Assembly (NCBI GenBank): GCA_034506255.1
Contig: JAPDPX010000005.1
Coordinates: 372,001-436,000 of the forward strand
Reading direction: 5' to 3'
Source: a candidate division KSB1 bacterium
GTDB taxonomy: Bacteria > Zhuqueibacterota > Zhuqueibacteria > Zhuqueibacterales > Zhuqueibacteraceae
DNA length: 64,000 bases
Shown here: positions 52,141-61,692 of the stretch, in pieces
Layout of the letters: each line of letters starts with the position of its first letter
Position numbering within the stretch: position 1 is the first letter of the stretch
Notes under the pieces: model-generated
Told to the model about the DNA's origin: nothing
Database searches by the model: none
What the model saw: only the letters and a program-made list of their open reading frames with translations
Position numbers and translations under genes: made by a program

Positions 52141-53811
52141 TCAACGTTTCTCCGCGAGCGACTGCAGCCGGGCGTTGCGGTAGGGCGTGCCTTTCTTCCA
52201 CTCCGGTGCGGTTTGCAAATTGGCGAGCAGATGGCAGAAGGCAAAGAGAATGCGCGTGTGCTGTTCCATGGCCGCGCGATTGATCGCCTGCCGAAGATCA
52301 TCACAAGGCGAATGGTAGATGTGCCGGCCCCAATCGATCATGCGCTGCAGGCCGGCAGCCGGCGGGGTGTTGTGATATTGCATGCCCTCCATGATCAAGA
52401 GCGCGGGAATGCCGCCGCGCGCAAAGGCCACCTGGTCAGAACAGCCGAAGGCGGCAATATCCGCGAAAGGGGAGGGAATCGGCGAGACTTTGAGATGCAG
52501 GGCTCCGGCAAGCTGGTGCAACAATTCGCCGAGCGTGGAAAGCTCGGCCCCCACGCCCACAATGTCCGCGAAGGTATCGAACATCGCCAGACCGTCGACG
52601 TTGAGATTGGCAATCGTGCGGTAAAGCGGCTTCACCGGGTGATCGACGTAATAGGTCGAGCCGAGCAGGCCCTTTTCCTCGCCGGTCACCAGCACGAAAA
52701 GCAGCGACCGCCGCGGTTTCTCCTTCAAACCGGCGAAGGCCCGTGCGATTTCCAGCACCGCCGCCACGCCGGCCGCGTTGTCGAACACGCCGTTGTAAAT
52801 GGAATCGCCGGCCACCGCCGGCCCCATGCCCAGGTGATCATAATGCGCGGAGACCAGCACGTATGTGTCGCGCAATTCGGGATCGCTGCCAGGCAGCAGG
52901 GCGATAACATTGGCCGCGAGAAAATCACGCTGTTGAAAACTGCCGCGAAAGGAGGCGGTCACCGGCAGAGTGAAGCTGTGCACCGCATTGACACGCTCCC
53001 TCGCCAGGACTTCTGCCAGGGAGAAGGCTGCACCATCGAACAGCCGGCCGGCCACTGCGGGGTTCATCACCACGCTGAGGTTGCCGGCGGCCGAATAGAA
53101 CAGGCGGACATCTTCGAAGGCGAATTGATCCAGCCAATATTGCCAGTCACGGCCGGCGGGATGGCGCGGCGAGGGAATCATGATGCTGCCCACGGCACCG
53201 CGGCTGAGCGCGACTTTTTGCTTGACCTCAGGCAGGGCGTGCACGGTCTCCTGCTCGCCCTCGAAATAGGTAAAATCATTGGCGTAGGGCTCGCCGGAGA
53301 GGAACACCACGATCTTGCCCACCACATTCAGGGCCTGGTAATCGTTGTAGTCATATTCCGGGGCAATGATGCCATAACCGACGAACACCAGCGGCACGGG
53401 TTTGGGGATGAACGTCTGCGCGCCGGTGTTGTAGAGCAGGTAATCCGCGCCCAATACCAAATCCACCGGCCCGTTTTTGGTCATGAGTTGCAATTTCGAG
53501 TCGGGCAGCGGCTTGCTGGCGTGCATGGGGATCTGCTGGAAGTAGGTATTGTCGTCACCTGCCGGCAGCAGTCCAAAACTGCGGAACTGCTGCGCCAGAT
53601 AAGCCGCGGCTTTCTCACCCCCGCGCGTGCCGGTGCCACGGCCTTCGAGCGAGTCGCTCCCGAGCACGGCGAGATGGTGATACAGGCGCTCGCCGGTGAT
53701 GGTGGCGGATACTGCCACGGCCTCCTGGAGTGTGGCGGGTTGTGCGGCGGCCGGCAGCAGGCCGGACAGCCAGTTCATTCCCAAAAACAACAACGGCATG
53801 GTTCGTCGCAT
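52141..53811 (-). CDS. Exported M28-family zinc aminopeptidase
   Basis: A 556-residue protein with signal peptide (MPLLFLGMNWLSGLLPAAAQ), a PA-type insert (about 100-280) and an M28 catalytic domain. The zinc and catalytic residues are visible in SAHYDHLG, VFDNAAGVA, VTGEEKGLLGS, ANLNVDGL and IYHSPCDD. Family members release N-terminal amino acids from peptides outside the cytoplasm. AAAGGC precedes ATG 53811, 4 bases after the stop of the small gene upstream. It forms a three-gene unit with that gene and the PstS-like lipoprotein. Confidence 0.92.
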   Translation of the reverse strand: MRRTMPLLFLGMNWLSGLLPAAAQPATLQEAVAVSATITGERLYHHLAVLGSDSLEGRGTGTRGGEKAAAYLAQQFRSFGLLPAGDDNTYFQQIPMHASKPLPDSKLQLMTKNGPVDLVLGADYLLYNTGAQTFIPKPVPLVFVGYGIIAPEYDYNDYQALNVVGKIVVFLSGEPYANDFTYFEGEQETVHALPEVKQKVALSRGAVGSIMIPSPRHPAGRDWQYWLDQFAFEDVRLFYSAAGNLSVVMNPAVAGRLFDGAAFSLAEVLARERVNAVHSFTLPVTASFRGSFQQRDFLAANVIALLPGSDPELRDTYVLVSAHYDHLGMGPAVAGDSIYNGVFDNAAGVAAVLEIARAFAGLKEKPRRSLLFVLVTGEEKGLLGSTYYVDHPVKPLYRTIANLNVDGLAMFDTFADIVGVGAELSTLGELLHQLAGALHLKVSPIPSPFADIAAFGCSDQVAFARGGIPALLIMEGMQYHNTPPAAGLQRMIDWGRHIYHSPCDDLRQAINRAAMEQHTRILFAFCHLLANLQTAPEWKKGTPYRNARLQSLAEKR

Positions 53812-53815
53812 GCAG

Positions 53816-54166
53816 TCATTTGCCTTTCAGACAGCGTGCCAGCACTGCTGGCACTTCTTCCGTGGCGCAAAAAATTGCTTTGGGGAACCTGGCTTTGGCC
53901 ACTTTCACTTTGTCGGGTTGGCCGCCGGCAAAAATGATGGGAATATGCTGCCGCTTTTTGGCTTCCCAAAACCACTCCGCAACCGCCCGGCCGTGCGAAG
54001 GCAGGCGATCGAGCGAGATGACGAGAGCCTCGGGCAGCGCTTCGCCAAAGGTGACCGACTTTTCCTGGCTCCAATGCACGCTTAATTGGTAACCGGCCGC
54101 CAGCAATGGCGCCACGCGCTCGCGTGCCTCGGCTTCATGCCAGTGCAGATAAAATATCTTTGCCAT
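53816..54166 (-). CDS. Small receiver-like protein
   Basis: A 116-residue protein with the alternating strand-helix pattern of a response-regulator receiver. An Asp sits at the end of strand 3 (LVISLD, residue 53), but the N-terminal acidic pair is missing, the switch Thr is Ala-Gly (IIFAGG) and the conserved Lys context (KAIFC) is unusual. It is probably a pseudo-receiver or a related flavodoxin-like domain. CTGGAGCC precedes ATG 54166; a longer frame to 54328 overlaps a dispersed repeat and is less likely. Confidence 0.65.
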   Translation of the reverse strand: MAKIFYLHWHEAEARERVAPLLAAGYQLSVHWSQEKSVTFGEALPEALVISLDRLPSHGRAVAEWFWEAKKRQHIPIIFAGGQPDKVKVAKARFPKAIFCATEEVPAVLARCLKGK

Positions 54167-54658
54167 ACCGGCTCCAGGTGAGTTTGCCTGCAATTCCTCA
54201 GGAACGTGTGGAGTAGCCCGGCTGCAGAGAAGAGGCCTGCGCGACGGCGCCACAGGTAACTGAGACATTACATTTGCCTGTGGAAAAGCATCCAGATTGA
54301 TGGCACAATCTAAGCAGTGGGCGGGCAAGAAAGCAATGTCTTCTTTGCCCTGCTGCGAATCGTCGCCCCGGGCGCCGGCTAGAAATTTTCAGAAAAGACG
54401 AGCTGCTTCCCGGCGGCTGCCTGTGGCACTCTGCCACAATTTTGCGAAGATGTGTAGGACAGACACTCATCGGGCCGTTTGGCTTCAAAGGCGCCTGCCA
54501 AATACAGCGCTCCCAGCTCTGCATACAATCTCATAAACGACAACAGCTTGGGCGGAAGTGTTTGCTGCCGGGCTGCTTGGCACGCCGGTTGAATCTGTCG
54601 ATGCGAACGATTTTGCCCAATCATCCTGACTGTTTCTTTTCTCGAGGGAGGTCAAGAT
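54167..54658. other. Divergent intergenic region with a dispersed repeat copy
   Basis: About 490 bases between divergent genes. A repeat shared with 14428-14448 lies at 54225-54245. No gene or clear promoter was found in the remainder. Confidence 0.45.
54225..54245 (+). repeat. Dispersed intergenic repeat
   Basis: CAGAGAAGAGGCCTGCGCGAC matches the copy at 14428-14448 at 19 of 21 positions, in the same orientation. Confidence 0.45.
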
Positions 54659-56260
54659 ATGATGGAGACAGCTACCCCACGTAACCTGGCCAAACAGCTT
54701 CTCTTCCTCCTGCTGATGGTTTTGGGCTTGCTCATCATCCTCGGGCTGCTTCTTGCGCCACAAGCCGGCGCAGCGGAACACCGGGCGCAGCCTGACACCA
54801 CGGTCTTTGCGGTGGGCGACACCAGCACCTGTGATGAACACCTGGTGCAACAGGCCATGCGCGACTATCTGCCGGGCCGAGAAGCGGAAGCGATACGGCG
54901 TTTCGGTGATTTCGAACTTGCGGCAACCGACAGTCTCACCGGCGATGTGGTGGTGGCCGGCGGAGACGTGGTGATTGCCGGCAAATTGCAGGGGACGTTG
55001 TTGGTGGTCTGTGGCAACATCACTCTGACTTCAACTGCCCAGGTCACCGGCGACGTCGTGGCCGTGGCAGGCCGGGTGAAGCGCTTTGCGGGCAGCCGCA
55101 TCGACGGCGATCAGATCGAAGCTTCACCACCGGCGCAGCGCGAGAGCAAGCGCGAAAGGTTGCGCGAATGGAACCGTCGCCACCGCCGCTTCACCACCTC
55201 CGTTGACATGGAATTGCGCTACACGCGCGTCGATGGCCTTTATCTCGGCGGTTTGCTGCCGCGCAAGTATTACGGCGCGGCCAACGTCGGCATGTTCGGC
55301 TCCGCCGGCTATGGCTTCAAGGCCAGACGCTGGCAATATCAGGCCGGCCTCGAGTTGTATTATGGCCGTGACTTTCGCTCCATTCTGGGCGGCGAGGTTC
55401 ATGATCGCACCGACAGTGAAGATGAGTGGATCATTCCCGCTGAGGAGAACACCCTCGCCGCCCTGCTGATCAAAGAGGATTTTCGCGATTACTATCGCCG
55501 CCGCGGCTTCAACCTGTACGCCCGCCAGCATTTCGGCGAAGATATCAAACTCACTGCCGGCTATCGCCGCGATGATTTGCTCCCTCTGGAGAATCGCGCG
55601 GTGTGGTCATTGTTCGGCGGCGACAAGCGATTCCGTCCGAATCCCGCCATCGTCCCGGGCAGGCTGGTAAGTTATTTCTCCGAGTTCAACTGGGATGGCC
55701 GGGATCATCAGCGCGCGCCGCGGCGTGGCTGGTTCGTGCAGTTGATGACAGAATTCAGCCGCCCCAGCCTCGACAGTGACTATGATTTTGACCGGGTGAT
55801 CCTCGACCTCCGGAGCTACCTCCCGACCGCTTACGGCAGAAATCTCGATCTGCGGCTGCGCGCCGGCTCCAGTCGCGGTGAGTTGCCGGCGCAGTTTCTT
55901 TTTGACCTCGGCGGACTTTCCAGCCTGCCGGGCTATCGTTTCAAGGAGTTCACCGGCAACCGCATGCTGCTGGCGAATCTCGAATACCGCATGAATGCCG
56001 GCCGCAGCCGGCTGCATGACCTGCCGATCGTGAGCGAATTGAACTTGATTCTGTTCGTCGATTCCGGCATGACCTGGTTTGCGGGGAGCGGCTCCTCTCT
56101 TGCCGATGCCTTTGATGACCTCACCTGGAACCGGCTCAAAACCGATGTGGGCGTGGCCATCACCGACAACGACGGCCGGGTGCGCTTGCATTTCGCCAAG
56201 CGCACGGACCGTGGTTATGATGATCTGGTCGTCACATTTCGATTGAATCGCAACTTCTGA
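54659..56260 (+). CDS. Bactofilin-like domain joined to an outer-membrane barrel
   Basis: A 533-residue protein: a signal peptide (LFLLLMVLGLLIILGLLLAP), an N-terminal segment, then a beta-helix-like repeat (about residues 95-145, GDVVVAGGDVVIAGKLQG, NITLTSTAQVTGDVVAV) resembling bactofilin-type polymer domains. The last 360 residues look like an outer-membrane barrel with the Omp85/surface-antigen motif LFDLGGLSSLPGYRFKEFTG and a terminal Phe. The combination suggests a barrel with a periplasmic beta-helix plug or anchor. GGGAGG precedes ATG 54659. It stands alone; function is unknown. The barrel assignment is the firmer of the two. Confidence 0.8.
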   Translation: MMETATPRNLAKQLLFLLLMVLGLLIILGLLLAPQAGAAEHRAQPDTTVFAVGDTSTCDEHLVQQAMRDYLPGREAEAIRRFGDFELAATDSLTGDVVVAGGDVVIAGKLQGTLLVVCGNITLTSTAQVTGDVVAVAGRVKRFAGSRIDGDQIEASPPAQRESKRERLREWNRRHRRFTTSVDMELRYTRVDGLYLGGLLPRKYYGAANVGMFGSAGYGFKARRWQYQAGLELYYGRDFRSILGGEVHDRTDSEDEWIIPAEENTLAALLIKEDFRDYYRRRGFNLYARQHFGEDIKLTAGYRRDDLLPLENRAVWSLFGGDKRFRPNPAIVPGRLVSYFSEFNWDGRDHQRAPRRGWFVQLMTEFSRPSLDSDYDFDRVILDLRSYLPTAYGRNLDLRLRAGSSRGELPAQFLFDLGGLSSLPGYRFKEFTGNRMLLANLEYRMNAGRSRLHDLPIVSELNLILFVDSGMTWFAGSGSSLADAFDDLTWNRLKTDVGVAITDNDGRVRLHFAKRTDRGYDDLVVTFRLNRNF

Positions 56261-56428
56261 AGCCGGCGTGCCTGCAGCCGGCGGCAGCAACGGGGATCCG
56301 GAAACTTTTCTCCCGCGCGTTTTGCGCTCCCGCCCCAAAATATGCAGTGGTATGCGGGGGAGTCTTTTCTCCCCTCCTGCTCGTATTCCGGGACAACGCC
56401 GCCGATTATTTGCGGATGAGGCGCTGCC

Positions 56429-57883
56429 TCAGGGTGTGCCGGGCGCCGGGCAAGAGTCTTTTGTTGCGGCCGCAGGCCGGCGCGACGTTTCTCGTTCCCA
56501 CCAGTTTTCCAGCAGAATGCCCACGGCTGCGCCTGCCATCAGGGCGATCACCGCCGGCAGGCCCGCATGGCCCCCCATCACCAAATGCCGCAGGAGTTGC
56601 AGCCCCAGCCCCAGCGCCGCACCGAGCAGGACGCCGTTCACGAGGCGGCGCGCAAGAGAAATTTTCCAACGCTCACGCGCCTGCCGTGACAGCCAAAAGG
56701 CAATGGGAAAAGAAGTCAGGAGGAGTTTGATGAACAGGCGCAGCGGTTGTGCGTCAGGCCGGAAGAGATGGTGCGGATGAACCGAGGCCACCAGCTCTGT
56801 CAGCAGCCCGGTCGTCGTGCCATTGTGCGTGAGGGCCGGCTCGCTGTAATCCGGCCGGCCAAGCACGATAAGAAAGAAGATAACGTACCACCATCGCAGG
56901 CGGTGGACGGCCGCAGTGGTGTGCGGCGGTGCCGTGCGAAAGATCCGGCTGCCGAGCAGCATGCCCAGGACAAAGGCCAGATCCGGCAGAAGGTCGGGAG
57001 GATTGGTTTTCGCCAGCAGGGCAAAACTGTTGAGCAGCAACAGCAAACCGGCCGTGATGAGAGCTATCGCCCACTTGCTTCGGGGATTTGCCGGCCAGTA
57101 CCAACACACGCACCAGTGCAGCATGCCGCCCAGCACGATTCCAAAAAGGAGATTCTCGGCCCCCGCCAGCGGCCAGTACTCGCGCAGGTCGAGCGTGCGC
57201 CAGGTTTCCTGCAGGCGGGCGAGGTGCCGCACGGAATGCAGCCAATGCAGCCCGTTGTTCCAAACGTTGTCGAGACGCGGCGTAAAGTTGAACGGTGCGA
57301 GACGCCAGAGCATGAAACTCAGGCCCAGTGCGAGACCCGCCAGCACACCAGGCCGGCGCCGGAGATAACGCCAGGCGGATTGCAGCGAGGCGGCGAATGG
57401 CGCATAAAAACGCAGCGCCAGCGCCGCGCCCAAAGCCGCACCGTACGTGTTATTCATGACATCGTTCACCGAGGTGAAGCGGTCGCTGAGCAAGAGCTGC
57501 GTGCTTTCGATCGTGAAGCTCACCAGCGCACAGGCCAGAACGGTGGCCGCCAGGCGCGGCCGGCGGGTCGAAGCCATGCGCCAGCCGTGCCAACAGAAGC
57601 CGAGCGGCAGAAACAGAAGCAGATTGCCGAGCGTGTCCGTGCCGGACATGCGCCGGCCCTGGGCATTGTGAAAGGGCACCAATTCGGCGCGTGCCCAGCG
57701 CCGGGCCACGCCCGGCCGCGAGACATCAAGGTGAAAGGGAACCGCGGTGAGATAGCACACCATCAGCGCGACCACTGCCAAAAGCCGGCGCGCGCTTCGG
57801 GGGGAAATCTGCCGGGTTGCGCGTTGGGATTGCCCCTTGACAATTGTGTGAAATTTTCCGTTCGTATGCGCCCTAGTCTTCAA
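56429..57883 (-). CDS. VanZ-family multi-pass membrane protein
   Basis: About 484 residues with some ten membrane segments. The N-terminal half is a VanZ domain (ELVPFHNAQG, DTLGNLLLFLPLGFCWHGW, ESTQLLLSDRFTSVNDVMNNTYGAALG). The C-terminal half has further hydrophobic segments of unknown kind. VanZ proteins confer low-level teicoplanin resistance in enterococci; elsewhere the role is unclear. No ATG lies before the first membrane segment. TTG 57883 is a guess that avoids overlap with the divergent crotonase gene. The 168 bases to the convergent barrel gene contain nothing recognised. Confidence 0.8.
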   Translation of the reverse strand: MKTRAHTNGKFHTIVKGQSQRATRQISPRSARRLLAVVALMVCYLTAVPFHLDVSRPGVARRWARAELVPFHNAQGRRMSGTDTLGNLLLFLPLGFCWHGWRMASTRRPRLAATVLACALVSFTIESTQLLLSDRFTSVNDVMNNTYGAALGAALALRFYAPFAASLQSAWRYLRRRPGVLAGLALGLSFMLWRLAPFNFTPRLDNVWNNGLHWLHSVRHLARLQETWRTLDLREYWPLAGAENLLFGIVLGGMLHWCVCWYWPANPRSKWAIALITAGLLLLLNSFALLAKTNPPDLLPDLAFVLGMLLGSRIFRTAPPHTTAAVHRLRWWYVIFFLIVLGRPDYSEPALTHNGTTTGLLTELVASVHPHHLFRPDAQPLRLFIKLLLTSFPIAFWLSRQARERWKISLARRLVNGVLLGAALGLGLQLLRHLVMGGHAGLPAVIALMAGAAVGILLENWWERETSRRPAAATKDSCPAPGTP

Positions 57884-57925
57884 TGAAAGCGGCCCTGCCG
57901 GTGACAACAATAAATGGAGTCGAAC

Positions 57926-58693
57926 ATGGATGCCTATACTTTGGAGCAACGCGATGGCATTGGAATCCTACGGCTGCAGGCCGGCGGTGCCAACGCGTTG
58001 AATGAGCGTGTGCTGCAGGCGTTGAAAACCGGCCTGCGCCAGGCCGAGAAGCTCAAACTCAACGGCCTGGTGCTCACCGGCTACGAACGTTTTTTCTGTG
58101 CCGGGCTGGATTTGATTGCCACCTATGAGCTGAACCGCAAACAGATGAGCCGGTTTTTGGAGGATTTCGACGTGGCCTTCAAGCATCTGTTCAGCTTTCC
58201 GCGGCCGGTGGTGGCCGCCATCAACGGCTCGGCCACGGCGGGCGGTTGCATCCTGGCGCTGGCCTGCGATTATCGCGTGATGGCGGCGGATGCCGGCGTC
58301 ATCGGGCTGAACGAAATCCGGCTGGGGCTGCCGCTGCCGGCGGTGGCGCTGGAAATTGCGCGCTTCAGTTTGCCGCCGGAGAGGGCGACGTATGTGCTGT
58401 ACAGCGGCAAACTGTTTTCCCCTCCGGAAGCCGTGTCGGCCGGCTTGCTGCATGAAGTGGCGCCAGCGGAGAATCTGCTCGCCACCGCGATCGCGCGATT
58501 GCATGAGTTTGCGGATCATCCCGGCGAAGCATGCGCGCCGGTCAAGACGGCCTTGCGCAGCACGGCCCTGGCTCAAATGACCAAAAATGCCGGCTCGATG
58601 CGCGAAGCCTTTTTGGATGCCTGGTTCAGTCATGCCGCACGCAACGCGATTGACACGGTGCGCCGGCAGTTGCTTGACAAGAAGCGCAATTGA
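57926..58693 (+). CDS. Enoyl-CoA hydratase/isomerase family protein
   Basis: A 255-residue crotonase-fold protein: RFFCAGLDLIATYELN (oxyanion region), INGSATAGGCILALACDYRVMA and LNEIRLGLPLPAVALEIARF. The Glu pair of true hydratases is not clearly conserved (the position after GGC is Ile/Leu-rich), so isomerase or another acyl-CoA reaction is as likely. ATG 57926 is preceded by GGAG at 6 bases; ATG 57914 is an in-frame alternative. TTGACA at 57837-57842 may be part of its promoter. A bidirectional terminator follows. Confidence 0.88.
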   Translation: MDAYTLEQRDGIGILRLQAGGANALNERVLQALKTGLRQAEKLKLNGLVLTGYERFFCAGLDLIATYELNRKQMSRFLEDFDVAFKHLFSFPRPVVAAINGSATAGGCILALACDYRVMAADAGVIGLNEIRLGLPLPAVALEIARFSLPPERATYVLYSGKLFSPPEAVSAGLLHEVAPAENLLATAIARLHEFADHPGEACAPVKTALRSTALAQMTKNAGSMREAFLDAWFSHAARNAIDTVRRQLLDKKRN

Positions 58694-58710
58694 GGCGCAC
58701 GGCATACAAC

Positions 58711-58754
58711 ACAAAACCCCATCCCCGCAGTGCCGGTGATGGGGTTTTGTTTTT
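58711..58754. terminator. Bidirectional intrinsic terminator
   Basis: ACAAAACCCCATC (58711-58723) pairs with GATGGGGTTTTGT (58738-58750), followed by TTTT. The A-run on the other arm serves the convergent TPR gene ending at 58792. Confidence 0.9.
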
Positions 58755-58791
58755 GCTGGTGACGGGCCTGCCGCCGGATGACGTCCCGGCC

Positions 58792-60081
58792 TCAGTCGTT
58801 TTTCTCGAGTGCCTCTGCCTTGTCAAAGGCCTCTTTGGCCTTGTCGGTGGTGCCCGAGCGGGTGTAGGCGATGCCCAGGTTGGTCCACACTGCGGGTTGA
58901 TTGCCGCCTTCGAGTTGAGTGGCGCGTTCGAGATAGGGCACCGCGCTCAGGGAGTTGTTCTTCTCCACCGTTTTCAGCGAGTCAATCACCGCCTGGTTGG
59001 GTTTCTTCCTCTTGCTGGCGGCCTCGTCCTGCAGCTCCCGCGCGCGTTTGTCCGCTTCCTCCGCGATTTTCAGATAGGCCACGCCGAGATAGAAATTGGC
59101 ACCGAAATCATCATTCTGCAGTTCGACCAGCCGGCGAAATTGTTCGACGGCGTGGGAGTAATCATTGCGAGTCAGGAAGAGCTGGCCATAATTGTAAAGC
59201 AGGTCCTTGTTGTCGGGATCAGCGGCAAGCGCCTGATCATACATTTTGAAGGCTTCCTCCGCCCTGCCCATGATGTTGTAGGTGTCGGCCAGGCGCGCCA
59301 GGATTTTGGGGTTGCCCGGATGCTTCTGCAGGGCCTGCTCGAAGAGAGTGGCACTGCGCGCATGGTCATCGTGGGAGTTGAAATAATCGGCCAGCACCAG
59401 CGTGTGAATCAGCGAGTCCGGTTGGAGCCCGATGACGGTTTCCAGTGTGGTGACGACGCGGTGGCGCAGATCGGGCAGCGCCTCTTTGCTGCAGCAGCAC
59501 AGCCTGGCGGGCTGGCCGGTGGCGCTGTCGAGGCACTTGAAAATTTGCGTATCCCAGGTGTAGCCGGGGGCGCTGCAATCGCTGCAGGGATCTTCCCTCC
59601 GAATGTCCTGCTCGACCAGTTGATAGGCGACGGAGAGATTGCGGTGGGCATCGACGTAGGCGGGATCGAGCTGGGTCGCGAGCAAGAAGCGCTCCGCTGC
59701 TGTGCTGTAGTCCTGCTGTTTGTAAGCTTCGACCCCTTCATTGTAGCTCTTGGCGGAGAAATGGCGGATCATGTCCTCCATTTGTTTCTTTTCTTTTTTC
59801 ATCTTGTTCTTGGTGTCGAGCTTTTTGCCCTCCTCGAATTCCCGCGCCATGTCCAGCAGGCGGCCTTTCTCCGCATAGACCTGGCCGAGGAGAAAGTGTG
59901 TCTGGGGATCCGTCGCATTCTTCGCCAGCGCCTTCTGCAACCATTCAATCGCCTTGTCCCACTCCTTCTGTTGAATGTAAAGCTTGGCCGAGGTCTTTTC
60001 CATACTTTGGGCGAAAATCATGCCCGGTATGATCAACACCAAAGCACCCCATTTCATCAAACCACACCCGTTTTTTTTCAT
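58792..60081 (-). CDS. Exported TPR protein with a Cys-rich insert
   Basis: A 429-residue protein with signal peptide (ALVLIIPGMIFAQS), then TPR units at about 30-155 and 205-425. Between them lies an insert with six Cys (166, 169, 183 and CCC 195-197), which could bind a metal or form disulfides. A Lys/Glu helix at about 85-105 breaks the first TPR block. GAAGGAG precedes ATG 60081, and a good promoter is 80 bases upstream. It may be an envelope scaffold; partners are unknown. Confidence 0.82.
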   Translation of the reverse strand: MKKNGCGLMKWGALVLIIPGMIFAQSMEKTSAKLYIQQKEWDKAIEWLQKALAKNATDPQTHFLLGQVYAEKGRLLDMAREFEEGKKLDTKNKMKKEKKQMEDMIRHFSAKSYNEGVEAYKQQDYSTAAERFLLATQLDPAYVDAHRNLSVAYQLVEQDIRREDPCSDCSAPGYTWDTQIFKCLDSATGQPARLCCCSKEALPDLRHRVVTTLETVIGLQPDSLIHTLVLADYFNSHDDHARSATLFEQALQKHPGNPKILARLADTYNIMGRAEEAFKMYDQALAADPDNKDLLYNYGQLFLTRNDYSHAVEQFRRLVELQNDDFGANFYLGVAYLKIAEEADKRARELQDEAASKRKKPNQAVIDSLKTVEKNNSLSAVPYLERATQLEGGNQPAVWTNLGIAYTRSGTTDKAKEAFDKAEALEKND

Positions 60082-60620
60082 CCCACTCGCTCCTTCGGAA
60101 AATGGAAAATGATAATGCCCTGCATGTGTTGGTGGTGCGCAACATCGTTGCATGACGCGAAAAATATAGGCGACAATCCCTAGACATGCAAGCGGATTTT
60201 CCCGGCCGCGGGCCTGCCTGCGGCACGCAGGCTGTGGCTGACTCATGTACGGCGGCGGGCTTTTACCCTGTCCCGCCGCGAACAGCTTGCGGCGGGATTG
60301 CTCGAGCCGGGCGCCCTCTATCCCGCAGGGAGAAAACCACGCGCACAGCAGCCCCGAGGACTGCCCAAGTCGAATAAAACCCATGCATCCTTAATGATGC
60401 AACGCGCGGGTGGCGGAATGTTGTGGAGCTGCCGCGGATGAGTTGATTCTGTTCTCCCCGCCGCGCGGGCATGCTGCTTGCGAAAGGCGGGAGTGAACGC
60501 AGCGAAGTGTGATCCTTGCGAAAGTTTTCTGCTGCGAAACAGCGTGACCGGTCATTTTACACCGCGCGTGCAAGCATCAAAAACTCGATCTCTCACCAAT
60601 TGGAATTCTCAGGAGAACGT
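60082..60620. other. Divergent intergenic region
   Basis: About 540 bases between two divergent genes. The TPR gene promoter is at 60163-60191. The promoter of the lipoprotein gene was not identified. Other short open frames lack start signals. Confidence 0.5.
60163..60191 (-). promoter_or_regulatory. Promoter for the TPR gene
   Basis: On the minus strand TTGCAT (60191-60186), 17 bases and TATATT (60168-60163), 82 bases before the ATG. It has the same -10 as several others in the window. Confidence 0.55.
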
Positions 60621-61499
60621 ATGGAAGCGAAGAAATTTTTGCGCCTGTTGTTCCCGGCGGTCGCGGCCCTGACATTGGCCGCCTGCTCGAATGAAGATCC
60701 CCTGTCATCCTCTGCCAGCCTGAGTGCCACCGAAGATGCGGCCGAATCGATTGCCAGCGCCCTGGGCGCGGACAATGGCGGTGCCACGGATCAGGTGAGT
60801 GATGTCATCGAACTGGCCGGCAGCAGCGGCCTGCAAAAGCCCGCCGAGGTTCTGCTCGGCAAATACAGCGTGCCGGGCGCGGTCGCCAGCGTCGATACGA
60901 GTTATGATCCGCTCACCGGCACGTGGACGCTGCATCTCGAACGCGAGCGCGGCAATCCCAACGGTGTGCCATATGCCGCCATCAGCCGCACCTACACCTA
61001 TCAATTTCTCAACCCAAACGGCCAGCCGCAAAAGTATTGGAAGACCGGCGCCGACACGGCCCGTACCATCATCTTCAAAATCATCGAAGGCACGGGCACG
61101 CACCGCACCCGCCGGCTCTCGCAACAACTCACCGGCCTGACGGGCGAGTTTACCGCCACGGGTGTGAACACGCGGCTGGTGACGATCAACGGCACCTATT
61201 TCCGCTCGGCGGTTGACACGATTACGACGCGCAATGCGGTGCGCACGCTCGATCATGCCCTCCGCCTGACCTTCACCAATGTGCAGGGCCCGCGCGGCAG
61301 CCGCCTGGATCTCTCGCGCAAGATCAGCGGCACCGTGAGCGGCACCTATACCGCCAGGGTGACGTTCCAGCGCGGGGCGGGCTACCGCGAAACCACCATC
61401 AATCGCACGTTCACTGTCGTGCTCGGCAATGGCAGGGCCGACATCACGATCGGCGGGCAACGCTTCGCCGGTAATTTGACCAGCGGGGAATTGCAATGA
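60621..61499 (+). CDS. Lipoprotein of unknown function
   Basis: A 292-residue lipoprotein: signal and lipobox LTLAACSN (Cys near residue 22), a Ser/Ala/Asp-rich linker to about residue 60 and a beta-rich domain of Thr/Arg-heavy strands (GTWTLHLERERG, SGTVSGTYTARVTFQR). AGGAGAACGT precedes ATG 60621. No family is recognised; the composition suggests a surface-exposed beta-sandwich. Confidence 0.75.
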   Translation: MEAKKFLRLLFPAVAALTLAACSNEDPLSSSASLSATEDAAESIASALGADNGGATDQVSDVIELAGSSGLQKPAEVLLGKYSVPGAVASVDTSYDPLTGTWTLHLERERGNPNGVPYAAISRTYTYQFLNPNGQPQKYWKTGADTARTIIFKIIEGTGTHRTRRLSQQLTGLTGEFTATGVNTRLVTINGTYFRSAVDTITTRNAVRTLDHALRLTFTNVQGPRGSRLDLSRKISGTVSGTYTARVTFQRGAGYRETTINRTFTVVLGNGRADITIGGQRFAGNLTSGELQ

Positions 61500-61657
61500 C
61501 TTTCAAGGCGGCGGTCCGGGCGAACACGCGGTTAGTGGGTTTCATGTCCGGGCCGCCGCTTTTATACCACCAAGGTCGTACGCCGGCCGCCGGCCTGCAG
61601 TGCATTTTCATCATCATAGTGGGTGTTTACGCCTTTATGCCACTTCCACTTATACTT

Positions 61658-61692
61658 ACTCCTACTCCTACTCTTACTCCTACTCTTACTCC
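61658..61692. repeat. Hexanucleotide tandem repeat
   Basis: About six units of ACTCCT or ACTCTT in a row. The stop codon of the PHP-type gene (TAA on the minus strand, 61688-61686) lies inside the repeat, so slippage here could change the end of that protein. Confidence 0.6.

Noticed and set aside
51388-53937. An 849-codon plus-strand open frame
   Set aside because: It is antisense to the M28 peptidase and PstS-like genes, which have full motif sets and ribosome binding sites.
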